A program made the position numbers and the translations under genes. 64,000 nt of DNA from Streptantibioticus parmotrematis (lineage in GTDB: Bacteria > Actinomycetota > Actinomycetes > Streptomycetales > Streptomycetaceae): assembly GCF_019890615.1 (NCBI RefSeq), contig NZ_JAINVZ010000005.1, positions 310,001-374,000 on the forward strand, read 5' to 3'. Below are positions 1-8,052 of this stretch, piece after piece. How positions within the stretch are numbered: the stretch's first letter is position 1; each line of letters begins with the position of its first letter. The notes under the pieces were generated by a model that worked only from the letters and a program-made list of their open reading frames with translations, was not told the origin of the DNA and made no database searches.

Positions 1-79
1 CGCCGAACGCATCGAACGCGCCTACGAGGCGTCGGCGCGCTACCTCGCCGGCCTCGGCCAGGACGGCGGCACGCGGTGA
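1..79 (+). CDS. 3' end of an unidentified gene
   Basis: An open frame enters from outside the window and stops at TGA 77-79. About 25 C-terminal residues are visible, rich in Ala, Arg and Glu and probably helical, which is too little to identify a family. The stop overlaps the GTG start of the next gene (GTGA), so the two genes are probably co-transcribed and translationally coupled. Confidence 0.6.
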   Translation, partial: AERIERAYEASARYLAGLGQDGGTR

Positions 80-1110
80 CCGGGACCCGGGGCGACGGCA
101 TCGGCAGAGCCGTGGCCGCCGCGGTCCTCACCGGCATACGAAGGATCGTGACCGTCGCGGTGGAGCTGGCACTGATCCCGGTGGCGGCCGCCCTGCTGGT
201 CGTGGTCACCGTGCTCACCGCACCGTTCTCCGCGCTGCGCGGCGGACGGTGGCGGCTGGTCAGGGTCTTCGCCTTCGCGGCGCTGTACCTCGTCGTGGAC
301 TTCGGCGGCTTCGTGAGGGCCGGACTGATCTGGCTGAGGTATCCGCCGCTCGCCCCCGAGGCCGTCGCCCGGCGCACGAACGCCACCTACGCCTTGCTGG
401 ACGGTTTGCTGCGGTTGCTGGTGGGCGTCTCCGAGCGGTTGTTCGGGCTGTCGTTGCGGGTGACACCTCCGGTGCGGGCCGTACCGGACGGCACCGCGCC
501 CCTGATCGTCCTGGCCCGCCACGCCGGGCCCGGCGACTCGTTCCTCCTCGTCCATGTGCTGCTGTCGCGGGCCGAGACGCTGCCGCGGATCGTCCTGAAG
601 CGGGTGCTGCGGCTGGACCCGTGCCTCGACGTGATCATGGGCAGGCTGCCCCACTGCTTCGTGCCCGCCCGCCGGGGAAGGACGACGGAGGACGCGATGG
701 CCGACCTCGCCCGTGACATGCGCCCGGGCGACGCGCTCGTGATCTTCCCCGAAGGGGCCAACTACACCGAACGGCGGCACCGCCGGGCCATAGCGTCGCT
801 GCGTCGCAGGAACGAAGCCCGTGCCGCCGCCCGGGCGGAGCGCCTTCACCACGTGCTGCCGCCGCACGCCACCGGCACGCTGGCGGCACTGGCGGCGGCG
901 CCCGGGGCGGACGTGGTGTTCGTCGCCCACACGGGTCTCGACGCGATCGACTCGGTAAGCACGGCGTGGTCGGGCGTACCGCTGCGCGAACAGGTGCGGG
1001 CGCGGTGGTGGCGCGTTCCGGCGGCCGAGGTGCCACGGGACGACGAGGCGCGCAAGGAATGGCTCACGGCACAGTGGTCCCGCGTCGACAGGTGGATCGA
1101 GGGGCATTGA
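76..1110 (+). CDS. PlsC-type 1-acylglycerol-3-phosphate acyltransferase family membrane protein
   Basis: Predicted phospholipid/glycerolipid acyltransferase of 344 residues. Two hydrophobic stretches (about residues 23-50 and 62-88) should anchor it in the membrane. The PlsC signature is present: the HX4D motif as H-A-G-P-G-D (149-154) is the expected catalytic dyad, and F-P-E-G (224-227) is the acceptor-phosphate motif. The C-terminal 100 residues resemble family members that act on lysophospholipids, but the acceptor cannot be read from sequence. The GTG start overlaps the stop of the upstream gene. A 15-bp hairpin follows the stop and ends the unit. Confidence 0.85.
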   Translation: MTGTRGDGIGRAVAAAVLTGIRRIVTVAVELALIPVAAALLVVVTVLTAPFSALRGGRWRLVRVFAFAALYLVVDFGGFVRAGLIWLRYPPLAPEAVARRTNATYALLDGLLRLLVGVSERLFGLSLRVTPPVRAVPDGTAPLIVLARHAGPGDSFLLVHVLLSRAETLPRIVLKRVLRLDPCLDVIMGRLPHCFVPARRGRTTEDAMADLARDMRPGDALVIFPEGANYTERRHRRAIASLRRRNEARAAARAERLHHVLPPHATGTLAALAAAPGADVVFVAHTGLDAIDSVSTAWSGVPLREQVRARWWRVPAAEVPRDDEARKEWLTAQWSRVDRWIEGH

Positions 1111-1145
1111 GCGAGGAGGCGCCGGGCACTCTCCCCGGCAACGCG

Positions 1146-1178
1146 CTGCGGCTGGGGGTCGACGACCCCCAGCCGCAG
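1146..1178. terminator. Perfect 15-bp hairpin, bidirectional terminator
   Basis: Arms 1146-1160 and 1164-1178 are perfectly complementary, with a 3-nt GAC loop. It lies between the convergent acyltransferase (stop 1110) and CsbD-like gene (stop 1192). There is no U-tract, as is common for Streptomyces terminators. Confidence 0.8.
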
Positions 1179-1191
1179 CAGTGCGTCACGG

Positions 1192-1365
1192 TCAGCGCTT
1201 GAGGGCGTCCTTGACGTGTTCGGCCGCCTGCTTCAGATCACCCCTGGCCTGTTCCGCCTTGCCCTCGACCTCCAACTCCTCGTCTCCGACCGCCTTGCCC
1301 GCGACCTCCTTGGCCTTGCCCTTCGCCTTGTCGACGCTGTTCTTCGTCTTGTCCCGACCGCTCAA
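1192..1365 (-). CDS. CsbD family stress protein
   Basis: A 57-residue protein rich in Lys, Ala, Glu and Asp, with the CsbD pattern of K-A-K-G repeats followed by V-G-D-E-E-L-E-V-E-G-K-A-E-Q-A-R-G. CsbD proteins are abundant small general-stress proteins of unknown biochemical role. The start is TTG 1363-1365, because the family begins immediately before this point and GAGGAG sits about 9 nt upstream; no ATG or GTG fits. It is convergent with the acyltransferase across the hairpin at 1146-1178. Confidence 0.85.
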   Translation of the reverse strand: MSGRDKTKNSVDKAKGKAKEVAGKAVGDEELEVEGKAEQARGDLKQAAEHVKDALKR

Positions 1366-1516
1366 CGCAACCGTCTCCTCGTCAGACGCCAGGCCACCGG
1401 TCCGCGGGTCCGTCCAGGTTCGTGCCCGAACCCGTCATCCGCCCGCGGACGTTCACACAGGACGCGTACCCGGCGGAACCGCTGCCACGCGCGGCGTCAC
1501 CGACCGATGCCGCCCG

Positions 1517-2149
1517 TCAGCGGGCCAACGACACCGCGAACGGCCGCAGGCCGTGTTGGCGTACGACGTGGGGGACCAGGAGGATCAGCGCCTCCGTGGC
1601 CCCGGCCGTGGTGACGTCGCCGAGGTCCTCGATCCACTCCTCGCGCCAGCCGAGGTCGCCGAGGAGCGACGCCACCGTCCTCTTGGCCTCCGTGTCGTCG
1701 CCGGACAGGAACGCGGTGGGCGGCGTGGTGAGCGCGCCGGGGTCGGTCACGACGGTGAAGAGCATGGTGTTGAGGGTCTTGACCACGTGGGTGCCGGGCA
1801 GCGCCCGCTGAAGGTGTTCCGCGAGGCTGGCGTCGGTGTGGAGCGGCCGCATCGTCGGTGCACCGGTCGTGGCGTTGGCGATGTCGACCAGGACCTTGCC
1901 TCTCAACTCTGCGCTCAATTCAGCCAGTTGGTCCAGCGCGACGTGGCCGGGGAGCGCGCTGATGACGATGTCGGACGTCCGGGCGGCGTCGCGCGGGCCG
2001 GTGTAGGTCGCCCCCGGAACGGCGTCGCGAGCGCCCGCCGCCGATTCCGGGGTGCGGGAGCCGATGACGACGGTGTGGCCGGCGGCGACGAGGGCGCGGC
2101 CGAGATCGCTGCCGACGCGCCCGGTGCCGAGGATGCCGATGGCTGCCAT
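1517..2149 (-). CDS. NADPH-dependent F420 reductase-like / NAD(P)-binding oxidoreductase
   Basis: A 210-residue Rossmann protein that opens with a dinucleotide-binding glycine motif (I-L-G-T-G-R-V-G at about 6-13), then I-G-S-R-T, where the Ser-Arg after the second beta strand suggests NADPH preference. This matches the F420_oxidored (NpdG-like) family, cytoplasmic reductases with varied substrates; true F420 dependence cannot be shown here. ATG start at 2147-2149 with AAGGAG upstream (reverse strand). A decayed LysR gene lies just beyond its 5' end and may once have been its divergent regulator. Confidence 0.8.
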   Translation of the reverse strand: MAAIGILGTGRVGSDLGRALVAAGHTVVIGSRTPESAAGARDAVPGATYTGPRDAARTSDIVISALPGHVALDQLAELSAELRGKVLVDIANATTGAPTMRPLHTDASLAEHLQRALPGTHVVKTLNTMLFTVVTDPGALTTPPTAFLSGDDTEAKRTVASLLGDLGWREEWIEDLGDVTTAGATEALILLVPHVVRQHGLRPFAVSLAR

Positions 2150-2283
2150 GGTGGGTCTCCTTCTGCGCGGTGACGGAACGGTTCGCTGGGGCGTGGGATT
2201 CAGGCGATCGACGCGAGCACGGCGGACGCCCGCGCGTGGAGTCCGGGCGCGCAGGCGACGAAGTCCGCGCGGCCGGGCGTCCA

Positions 2284-2552
2284 GGGCTCGCCGCCGTCCG
2301 CCCCGACCACGCCCTGGCCACCGGGCGCGTGACCCCGGAGCGCTACGCGGCGGCGCACCATGTCACCACCTCCCGGCGCGGACGCCTCAGCGACCCGGTC
2401 GACGCCGTCCTCGCGGCCCTGCCCCTCCCGTTCGGCCCGCGTGCCACCCACCTGTACCTCACTGGCACCACCGCTTCGACAACGACCGGGCCCACACGTG
2501 GCTGCGCGACCAGGCGTGCACAGAGGCCGCCAAGCTCTTCGCCGCGACGTAA
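2284..2552 (+). pseudogene. LysR-type regulator remnant, C-terminal fragment with frameshift
   Basis: From about 2290 one frame reads like a LysR effector-domain segment (A-V-R-P-D-H-A-L-A, then R-V-T-P-E-R-Y-A-A-A-H-H-V). Near 2465-2480 the similarity moves to another frame carrying a typical LysR C-terminus (H-W-H-H-R-F-D-N-D-R-A-H-T-W-L-R-D) that stops at TAA 2550-2552. The N-terminal winged helix-turn-helix is missing and part of the effector domain is deleted. It lies next to, and divergent from, the F420-reductase-like gene, the usual place for a LysR regulator. Family assignment is from recognised motifs, not an alignment. Confidence 0.55.
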
Positions 2553-2692
2553 GCCGGCAGGGGCAAGCGCCACACCTGTCACCGCGGGCAAGATCGTAAA
2601 TCACTTGCCACCCCACGAATCGTGCCTCTACCGTGCCCGGGCCGCCCAAGCCGTGTCCCATGGCGAACCGTCACGCACCCTGAGGAACGACC

Positions 2693-3664
2693 GTGCCCGT
2701 ACCGTTCGACGCCGAACTGCTCGCCGCCCACCGCGCCGCCGTCCAGGCAGACCCGGCGCCGATGAGCCTCGAACGGCTGGCGGAAGTCCGTGCCGAGGAT
2801 GCCGCCGAGGTGCCGCACCTCGACGCACTCGGGCGTGGTGGCCGGTTCGCCGTCACCGAGCAGGCGGTGCCCGGCCCCGGCGGCGCCCCCGGTGCCACCC
2901 TGCTGATCTGCGTTCCCGTCGACGTGCCCGGACCACGGCCGACGCTGTACTACACGCACGGCGGTGGCATGTTCAGCGGCGACCACCGCGTCGGCCTCGA
3001 CCCGCTGCTCGACATGGCGGAACGGTTCGGGGCCGCGCTGGTCTCGGTCGGCTACCGGCTCGCCCCCGAACACCCGCACCCCGCACCGATCGACGACGTC
3101 CACGCCGGTCTGCTGTGGATCACCGATCACGCGGCCGACCTCGGCCTCGACCCCGAACGGATCGTCGTCGCCGGTACGAGCGCCGGCGGCGGCCTCACCG
3201 CCGCGCTCGCGCTGACCGTACGCGACCAGGGCGGCCCCCGACTCCTCGGCCAGCTGCTCATGTGCCCGATGCTCGACGACCGCAACGACAGCGCGTCGTC
3301 GTGGCAGATGGACGGCCACGACATCTGGGACCGCGGCTGGAACGGCTTCGGCTGGAACGCCCTGCTCGGTGCCGCCCGAGGAGGCCCGGACGTGCCGCCC
3401 TACGCTGCGCCCGCCCGCGCCACCGACCTGTCCGGCCTGCCGCCCGCCTTCATCGACGTGGGTTCCGCCGAGTCCCTGCGCGACGAGGCCGTCGACTACG
3501 CCAACCGCGTCTGGCAGGCCGACGGCGAAGCCGAACTGCACGTCTGGTCAGGCGGATTCCACTGCTTCGACGTCATCGCCGCCGACGCCCGGATCAGCCG
3601 CGCCGCCCGCGAGGCCCGCGACTCCTGGCTCAACCGCCTGCTCACCACCGGCCGACCCGCCTGA
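2693..3664 (+). CDS. Alpha/beta hydrolase fold-3 (HSL-family) esterase
   Basis: A 323-residue carboxylesterase of the hormone-sensitive-lipase/bacterial family IV type. The H-G-G-G oxyanion motif is at 89-92 and the nucleophile elbow G-T-S-A-G at 161-165 (Ser163). The remaining triad members are probably the Asp in D-V-G-S-A-E-S near residue 258 and the His in G-F-H-C-F-D near 287. Length is normal for the family and there is no signal peptide, so it should be a cytoplasmic hydrolase of short acyl esters. GTG start with GAGGAA a few bases upstream. A hairpin follows at 3761. Confidence 0.88.
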   Translation: MPVPFDAELLAAHRAAVQADPAPMSLERLAEVRAEDAAEVPHLDALGRGGRFAVTEQAVPGPGGAPGATLLICVPVDVPGPRPTLYYTHGGGMFSGDHRVGLDPLLDMAERFGAALVSVGYRLAPEHPHPAPIDDVHAGLLWITDHAADLGLDPERIVVAGTSAGGGLTAALALTVRDQGGPRLLGQLLMCPMLDDRNDSASSWQMDGHDIWDRGWNGFGWNALLGAARGGPDVPPYAAPARATDLSGLPPAFIDVGSAESLRDEAVDYANRVWQADGEAELHVWSGGFHCFDVIAADARISRAAREARDSWLNRLLTTGRPA

Positions 3665-3733
3665 GCGGAGGTGGCGGCACGAACCCTCAGTGCCGCCACC
3701 GGAAGGCGGGCCGATCCCGGTCGCGCGCCCGTC

Positions 3734-3775
3734 CCTTGAGGGGTGTCCCTTCAAGCCTTGAGGGGTGTCCCTTCA
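3734..3775. repeat. 20-bp direct repeat, two copies
   Basis: Identical 20-bp copies at 3734-3753 and 3756-3775, start to start 22 bp, downstream of the esterase stop. The second copy forms the left arm of the hairpin at 3761-3786, so the first copy offers a competing left arm. Confidence 0.85.
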
Positions 3776-3786
3776 GGGGCACCCCT
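3761..3786. terminator. 11-bp hairpin with TTCA loop
   Basis: Arms 3761-3771 and 3776-3786 pair along 11 bp with one G-T wobble, around a TTCA tetraloop. Position after the esterase suggests transcription termination. Confidence 0.75.
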
Positions 3787-3862
3787 GTGGGGGCCGAGAG
3801 GCCGTTCGATTCCCGTTCGCGTCCGCCCGTTCCCTCGCCCTGCGGCTGGGCATGATGAGGGT

Positions 3863-4216
3863 GTGGAAGACCTGTATCGCGACGGATGGATCACGTGCAC
3901 CGAGAGCGGCGTCGTGATCCGCTGGTACTACCTGTGGGGGAGCCGGACGATTCCCTACGCGACGATCCGCTCCGCCCGGCGCGTCCGGCTGACGCCGCTT
4001 CACGGCAGGGCGCGCGTCTGGGGCACGGCCAATCCCCGGTACTGGGCGAGCCTCGATCCCGGCAGGCCGCGCAAGGACACCGCGCTCATCCTGGACGTGG
4101 GCAAAGCCGTGCACCCGTTCATCACGCCGCAGGAAGTGCCGGAGGTCGAGCGGATCATCAGGGAACGGGCCGGACTGCCGGAGGCCACGGGGCCGGAGGT
4201 CGGACCCATCATCTGA
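3863..4216 (+). CDS. Small PH-like domain protein, function unknown
   Basis: A 117-residue soluble protein. GTG 3863 is chosen because ATGAGGG lies just upstream and the sequence before it is low-complexity. The run of aromatic beta strands (W-I-T-C-T, V-V-I-R-W-Y-Y-L-W, T-I-P-Y-A-T-I), then a basic loop and a terminal helix resembles the bacterial PH-like fold of small actinobacterial proteins. It contains I-R-S-A-R-R at the strand end and no catalytic motif. No operon partner is obvious. Confidence 0.65.
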   Translation: MEDLYRDGWITCTESGVVIRWYYLWGSRTIPYATIRSARRVRLTPLHGRARVWGTANPRYWASLDPGRPRKDTALILDVGKAVHPFITPQEVPEVERIIRERAGLPEATGPEVGPII

Positions 4217-4310
4217 GGCCGGGCGCGCCTCTCGAAGGACGAGCGGGCAGCCGCACCGAGGAGAGGGGGCAGGCCCTTGGGCCTTGCCCCTTCGATCCAG
4301 CAGTGACCGT

Positions 4311-4350
4311 GTGTCTACGGGTGCACCGTGGTATCTACGGGTGCACCGTG
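4311..4350. repeat. 20-bp tandem duplication at a stop codon
   Basis: Two 20-bp copies at 4311-4330 and 4331-4350 with one mismatch. The stop codon of the minus-strand gene that ends at 4335 lies inside the copy nearer the gene, and the other copy contains the same triplet. Confidence 0.85.
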
Positions 4351-4511
4351 CCCTCACCCTTCTCCCGCGCCGCCTTCAGCGCGTCACCCTTGACCTCCTC
4401 GGCGCCCCGCTCCTGCGGCGTGGACTCGTCCTCGTCCGCCGTGCCCGCGGCCTCCTCAGCGGCGCGCACGGCCCGTTCGGAACCCGCCCGGGCCTTCCGT
4501 TCGGCACTCAT
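4335..4511 (-). CDS. Small charged protein, unknown function
   Basis: A 58-residue hydrophilic protein rich in Ala, Glu, Arg and Lys, starting at ATG 4509-4511, which is preceded by a purine-rich GGGAAGGGAGAG. The tail (E-E-V-K-G-D-A-L-K-A-A-R-E-K-G-E-G-T) resembles the CsbD/hydrophilin-like stress proteins found elsewhere in this window, but I do not recognise a named family. Its stop is duplicated by the tandem repeat at 4311-4350. Confidence 0.6.
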   Translation of the reverse strand: MSAERKARAGSERAVRAAEEAAGTADEDESTPQERGAEEVKGDALKAAREKGEGTVHP

Positions 4512-4660
4512 CGCGCTCTCCCTTCCCTGCGGTCCGTGACGCGGGAACGCCTTGCCCCGTGCCTCGCCGCCAAACTCCCGGGGTGGGGCCGACCAGGGTG
4601 CGTCGAAGTTCACTCGTCCGTGCGATGCACACGGATTCGAACACGTGCTCTAATCAGGAC

Positions 4661-4897
4661 ATGGCCCCGTACACCTTTCCCGACGACCTCCTCCAAGCGC
4701 AGCGCGACTGGTACGCCGCCTACCGGGAGCTGGCCGGAGACCAGTCCTCCTCGCAGACCACGGTGCTGAGGCGGCGGCTCCAGCGCCTGTCGGTGCGGAT
4801 CACCACGCACCCCTACTGGGCGAGCGCTCCCGGAAGCGTTCCGGCCGCGCGGGTGGCGCTCAAGGAGGCGGCGTGGAGTGAGGAGGTCGACTGCTGA
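4661..4897 (+). CDS. Conserved small hypothetical protein
   Basis: A 78-residue protein from ATG 4661. The start is set where the upstream part of the frame becomes Arg-rich and non-protein-like. The first 40 residues form a likely amphipathic helix with aromatic positions (F-P-D-D-L-L-Q-A-Q-R-D-W-Y-A-A-Y); the end includes T-T-H-P-Y-W. I recall similar small proteins in other Streptomyces but know of no function. Stands alone. Confidence 0.65.
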   Translation: MAPYTFPDDLLQAQRDWYAAYRELAGDQSSSQTTVLRRRLQRLSVRITTHPYWASAPGSVPAARVALKEAAWSEEVDC

Positions 4898-4970
4898 CGT
4901 CCACCGCTCGCCCCCCCGGGGATGACGTCCACCGGTTGCCCGCGGAAGCGGCCCGGACCGGCCGTCGCCC

Positions 4971-5720
4971 TCAGTCTGCGTACTCGTCGAGGTGTCCGGT
5001 TCCCGCCCATTCGGTGAGCGACAGGTGGTGGCCGTCGCCGTGCCAGCGGGTGACGGAGGCGTTGGGGACGGGCGGCAGGTCGTCCGGGACGGGCGCGCCG
5101 ATCCCGGCCGTCACGTGCTGTACCGCGACGGCGATCGCGTCGTGCGCGACGAGCAGGATCCTCCGGCCCACCGCTGCCCGGTCCAGGTGGTGGAGGAGGT
5201 CGCGCACGCGCAGGACCACGTCGGCCAGCGACTCGCCGCCCGGGGGCCGGTAGAACCACTCGCCGAGCCGGGCGCGGCGTGCGGCCTCCTCGGGGGCGCG
5301 GGCGGCGATGGCGGCCGGCGGGTGCAGTTCGAACACGCCCATCTCGCGGTCGCGCAGACGCTGGTCGACCACGGCGTGCGGGAGGTCGCCGCCGCCGGTG
5401 CCGCTCGCGGCGGCCATCCGTTCCCAGGTCCGGCGAGCGCGTGCGTAGGGCGAGCAGACGACGAGTTGCGGCCGTTCGCCGGGATCCAGGCCGCCGAGCC
5501 AGCGGCCGAGCGCGTCCGCCTGCGTCAGGCCGAGGCCGGACAGCGGCACGTCCGCGTCGCGCCCTTCGAGCGGGGTCTGTTCCGTGCGAGTGCGTGCGGC
5601 GTCGGCGAAGGCGGCGTTCGCGGTGCTCTGGCCGTGGCGGACGACCGTCAGCCGGGTCAGGGTGAACGGAGCGGTCAACCCCGAAGCGGGGGTCGGCGGT
5701 CCGGCGGCGGGTTCCTGCAT
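4971..5720 (-). CDS. Histidine phosphatase (phosphoglycerate mutase-like) family protein
   Basis: A 249-residue protein with the V-V-R-H-G-Q-S-T motif at about 25-32; the His of R-H-G is the phosphorylated catalytic residue. The second catalytic His is in L-V-A-H-D near residue 194, and the acid E-M-G-V-F near 125 fits the branch that includes broad-specificity phosphatases and cobalamin-pathway phosphatases. Start ATG 5718-5720 is preferred over an upstream ATG because the extra 41 residues look non-coding. It stands alone. The palindrome at 5870-5885 lies about 150 bp upstream and could regulate it. Confidence 0.8.
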   Translation of the reverse strand: MQEPAAGPPTPASGLTAPFTLTRLTVVRHGQSTANAAFADAARTRTEQTPLEGRDADVPLSGLGLTQADALGRWLGGLDPGERPQLVVCSPYARARRTWERMAAASGTGGGDLPHAVVDQRLRDREMGVFELHPPAAIAARAPEEAARRARLGEWFYRPPGGESLADVVLRVRDLLHHLDRAAVGRRILLVAHDAIAVAVQHVTAGIGAPVPDDLPPVPNASVTRWHGDGHHLSLTEWAGTGHLDEYAD

Positions 5721-5869
5721 GGGCTGATCATCGCGGATGCACGGGCGGTTGCCCGGCAAGGTCCGGGGGCGGACGCCATGGACGAGCCCCGGCCCCCGCG
5801 TCGCCGCGCGCCCTCCCTCGGCAGGGCCGTTCCGGCCCATCACCTGCGCGGAACACGCCGACGTTCATA

Positions 5870-5885
5870 GTTGTCGTTTGACAAC
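5870..5885. promoter_or_regulatory. 16-bp palindrome, MarR/TetR-like operator candidate
   Basis: GTTGTC-GTTT-GACAAC is a perfect 6-bp inverted repeat with a 4-nt spacer. It lies in the 298-bp gap between the phosphatase start (5720) and the 3' end of the MarR gene (6019). No gene starts right beside it; the closest in orientation is the phosphatase. Spacing and form suit a winged-helix MarR dimer. Confidence 0.55.
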
Positions 5886-6018
5886 AGTAGCCGTCAGGCA
5901 AGAAAGTGGCTACGTGTGAACAAGTAGAGGAAGGGTTGGGGATGTTCCTGTCAGTGGGGTCGGCCCGTCGCGTCGCTCCACGTACGGAGCCGGACGTGCC
6001 GAGCGTGGGGCGTGCCGG

Positions 6019-6495
6019 TCAGGCGGAACGCGAGTCGGAGGACTGGTCTTCGTGGATGCGTGCCGCCGCGGTCCAGCAGAACGCCTCCAGTCCTTCCAGC
6101 AGTACGGAGCGCTTGTGGGCCGGCATCCGTGCGAAGAGCGCGGTGAGTTCCCGCTCGCGGCGGGCCCGCACCTCGGCGAGGAAGGCGCGGCCCGGCTTCG
6201 TGAGGTACAGGTGCACCTCGCGGCGGCTGTTGGGGCTGGGGGCGCGCTCCAGGAACCCGACGGCCTGGAGCCGGTCGCACAGCCTGCTGGCCGACGGAGG
6301 GGTGGAACCGAGGGTGTCGGCGAGGGTGCGCAGGTTGATGCCCTCGTTGTGCTCGAGGACGAAGAGCACGGGCAGCTGGGACGGCGACACCGGAGCGGTC
6401 GGGGTCTGTCCCCACACGGCCTCGAGCAGTTCGGCCGCCCGGGCCGTCAGGCGTGCCACCTCGTCGGGCTCGTGAGGCGGGGGCGAGGAGGTCAC
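6019..6495 (-). CDS. MarR family transcriptional regulator
   Basis: A 158-residue winged-helix protein. The helix-turn-helix is around residues 55-80 (L-R-T-L-A-D-T-L-G-S-T-P-P-S-A-S-R-L) and the wing follows with N-S-R-R-E-V-H-L-Y-L-T. N- and C-terminal helices should form the dimer interface. GTG 6493-6495 is taken as the start, giving the normal MarR length; the frame is open further upstream but without protein-like sequence. Divergent from the SpoIIE phosphatase at 6608, its most likely neighbour target. Confidence 0.85.
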   Translation of the reverse strand: MTSSPPPHEPDEVARLTARAAELLEAVWGQTPTAPVSPSQLPVLFVLEHNEGINLRTLADTLGSTPPSASRLCDRLQAVGFLERAPSPNSRREVHLYLTKPGRAFLAEVRARRERELTALFARMPAHKRSVLLEGLEAFCWTAAARIHEDQSSDSRSA

Positions 6496-6607
6496 CGTCC
6501 CACTCTCGCAGGCTTCTCGGGTGATGTCAGCACGCGGTGTGGTGTCCGCGGTGCGGCACCCGGTTCGGACATGACCCGTTCGGTGGGCGAAGCATCGTCC
6601 CGCAAGC

Positions 6608-7822
6608 GTGATGCCTTCCTGGCAGAAGAAATGGCGTACCAAGTTCGTGAACAGATTCGTGCCCGCTGAGCGGGCCCTTCGGACCGCGGCTCCCGACCAG
6701 TTGCTCCAGGCGATCCGCGTCGTGCTGGCCCGGCAGTACGCGGCGAGCTCCGTGGAACTGTTCATGGCGGACTACGGGATGACCGTACTCCAACCGGTGC
6801 CGGTGCCGCCGTACGCGGCGGAGCCGCTGCCGATACACGGCACCCCGGCAGGCCGGGCCTTCGGGGCGCAGGAGCCGTTCGCCGAACCGGCCGACGGCGA
6901 CGTGGAACGCCTCCACCTGCCGGTCACGGTGCGCGGTGACCGCCTCGGCGTGCTCACCGTGACGCTGCCCGCCGACCACGCGCGGCAGTCACTGGCCGAA
7001 CTCGCCGAGATCGCCCAGATCCTCGCCCACGAGCTGGTCGTCGCCGGACGGCACACGGACGTCTACCTCCAGGCCCGGCGTCTGCACCGGCTCACCCTCG
7101 CGGCCGAGATGCAGTGGCAGCTGCTGCCGGGGCACTCGTGTGCGCAGCCGGAGTACGAGATCGGTGCCCAGCTGGAACCGGCGTACGCGATCTTCGGCGA
7201 CAGCTTCGACTGGTCGTCCACGGCCGACCGCCTGCTGCTCTACGTCACCAACGGCATGGGGGAGGGCACCGAGGCGTCGCTGCTGACCAACCTGGCCGTC
7301 AACGCGCTGCGCAACGCGCGCCGCGCCGGCATCCCCCTCGCCGACCAGGCAGCCCTGGCCGACCAGGCGGTCTACGCGCACTACCAGGGCGCCGCCTATC
7401 TGTCCGTCCTCATGCTGGAGTTCGACCTGGCCACCGGACGGGTGCAGGCGGTCGACGCGGGCTCGCCGCGCATGCTGCGGCTGCGACGCGGCGGCGCGGT
7501 GGAACCGGTTTCCTTCGAAGCGCAGTTGCCGCTGGGCATGTTCGAGGAGACCGACTACGTCGCCCAGGAGTTCCAGGTGCACCCGGGGGACCGGCTGGTC
7601 GTCGTGAGCGACGGCGTCCACGAGGCGGCCTCCCCCGGCGGCGAACGCTACGGGGACCGGGCGCTCGCCCGGGCGATCACCGCGACCCGGCTGCTGCCCG
7701 CCGCCCAGGTGCCGCACGCGGTGCTGCGCCAACTCACCGGCCACCGCAGCAAGGTCGCTCCCGACGACGACGCGCTGGTGGTGTGCCTCGACTGGAACGG
7801 GCGCACTTCGTCAGGAAGTTGA
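6608..7822 (+). CDS. SpoIIE-type PP2C protein phosphatase with N-terminal GAF-like region
   Basis: 404 residues. The N-terminal 150 look like a GAF-type sensor region; residues about 165-400 form a SpoIIE/PP2C Ser/Thr phosphatase domain. The first metal motif is kept (G-D-S-F-D-W). The usual D-V-M-G-H-G motif reads T-N-G-M-G-E-G, so a metal-binding Asp is replaced by Asn. Later motifs are present (V-S-D-G-V-H-E-A and D-D-D-A-L-V-V). Such proteins usually act in anti-sigma-factor partner switching, but no partner kinase or anti-anti-sigma gene is adjacent. Start GTG 6608 or ATG 6611. Confidence 0.85.
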   Translation: MMPSWQKKWRTKFVNRFVPAERALRTAAPDQLLQAIRVVLARQYAASSVELFMADYGMTVLQPVPVPPYAAEPLPIHGTPAGRAFGAQEPFAEPADGDVERLHLPVTVRGDRLGVLTVTLPADHARQSLAELAEIAQILAHELVVAGRHTDVYLQARRLHRLTLAAEMQWQLLPGHSCAQPEYEIGAQLEPAYAIFGDSFDWSSTADRLLLYVTNGMGEGTEASLLTNLAVNALRNARRAGIPLADQAALADQAVYAHYQGAAYLSVLMLEFDLATGRVQAVDAGSPRMLRLRRGGAVEPVSFEAQLPLGMFEETDYVAQEFQVHPGDRLVVVSDGVHEAASPGGERYGDRALARAITATRLLPAAQVPHAVLRQLTGHRSKVAPDDDALVVCLDWNGRTSSGS

Positions 7823-8052
7823 TGTCCTGTCAATTGTCAGCCCTCTTCGGCGCATTGTCGACGTGGCACCCCCACGCCGCGCCGCGTGTCGTCGCGGGAT
7901 GGCGGCGCAGGGCGGTCTCGATGAGCGCGGGCGGAACGTAGGCCATGTCGAGTGCCCCCACGTCGGTGCCGGGGCGACGCCTGACCGTGACCGCGGGGGA
8001 CGCCTGATCCGCGTTCCTCCGCACAGGTCGACCACGGCTTCCGGTGCGGCGC

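Noticed and set aside
3734-4350. CRISPR-like repeats
   Set aside because: Only two-copy tandem duplications without spacers and no cas genes.
7830-8024. Small minus-strand frame between the SpoIIE phosphatase and HTH genes
   Set aside because: 64 residues with no recognisable motif and no good ribosome binding site. Kept as possible but unsupported; the 230-bp gap otherwise shows nothing clear.
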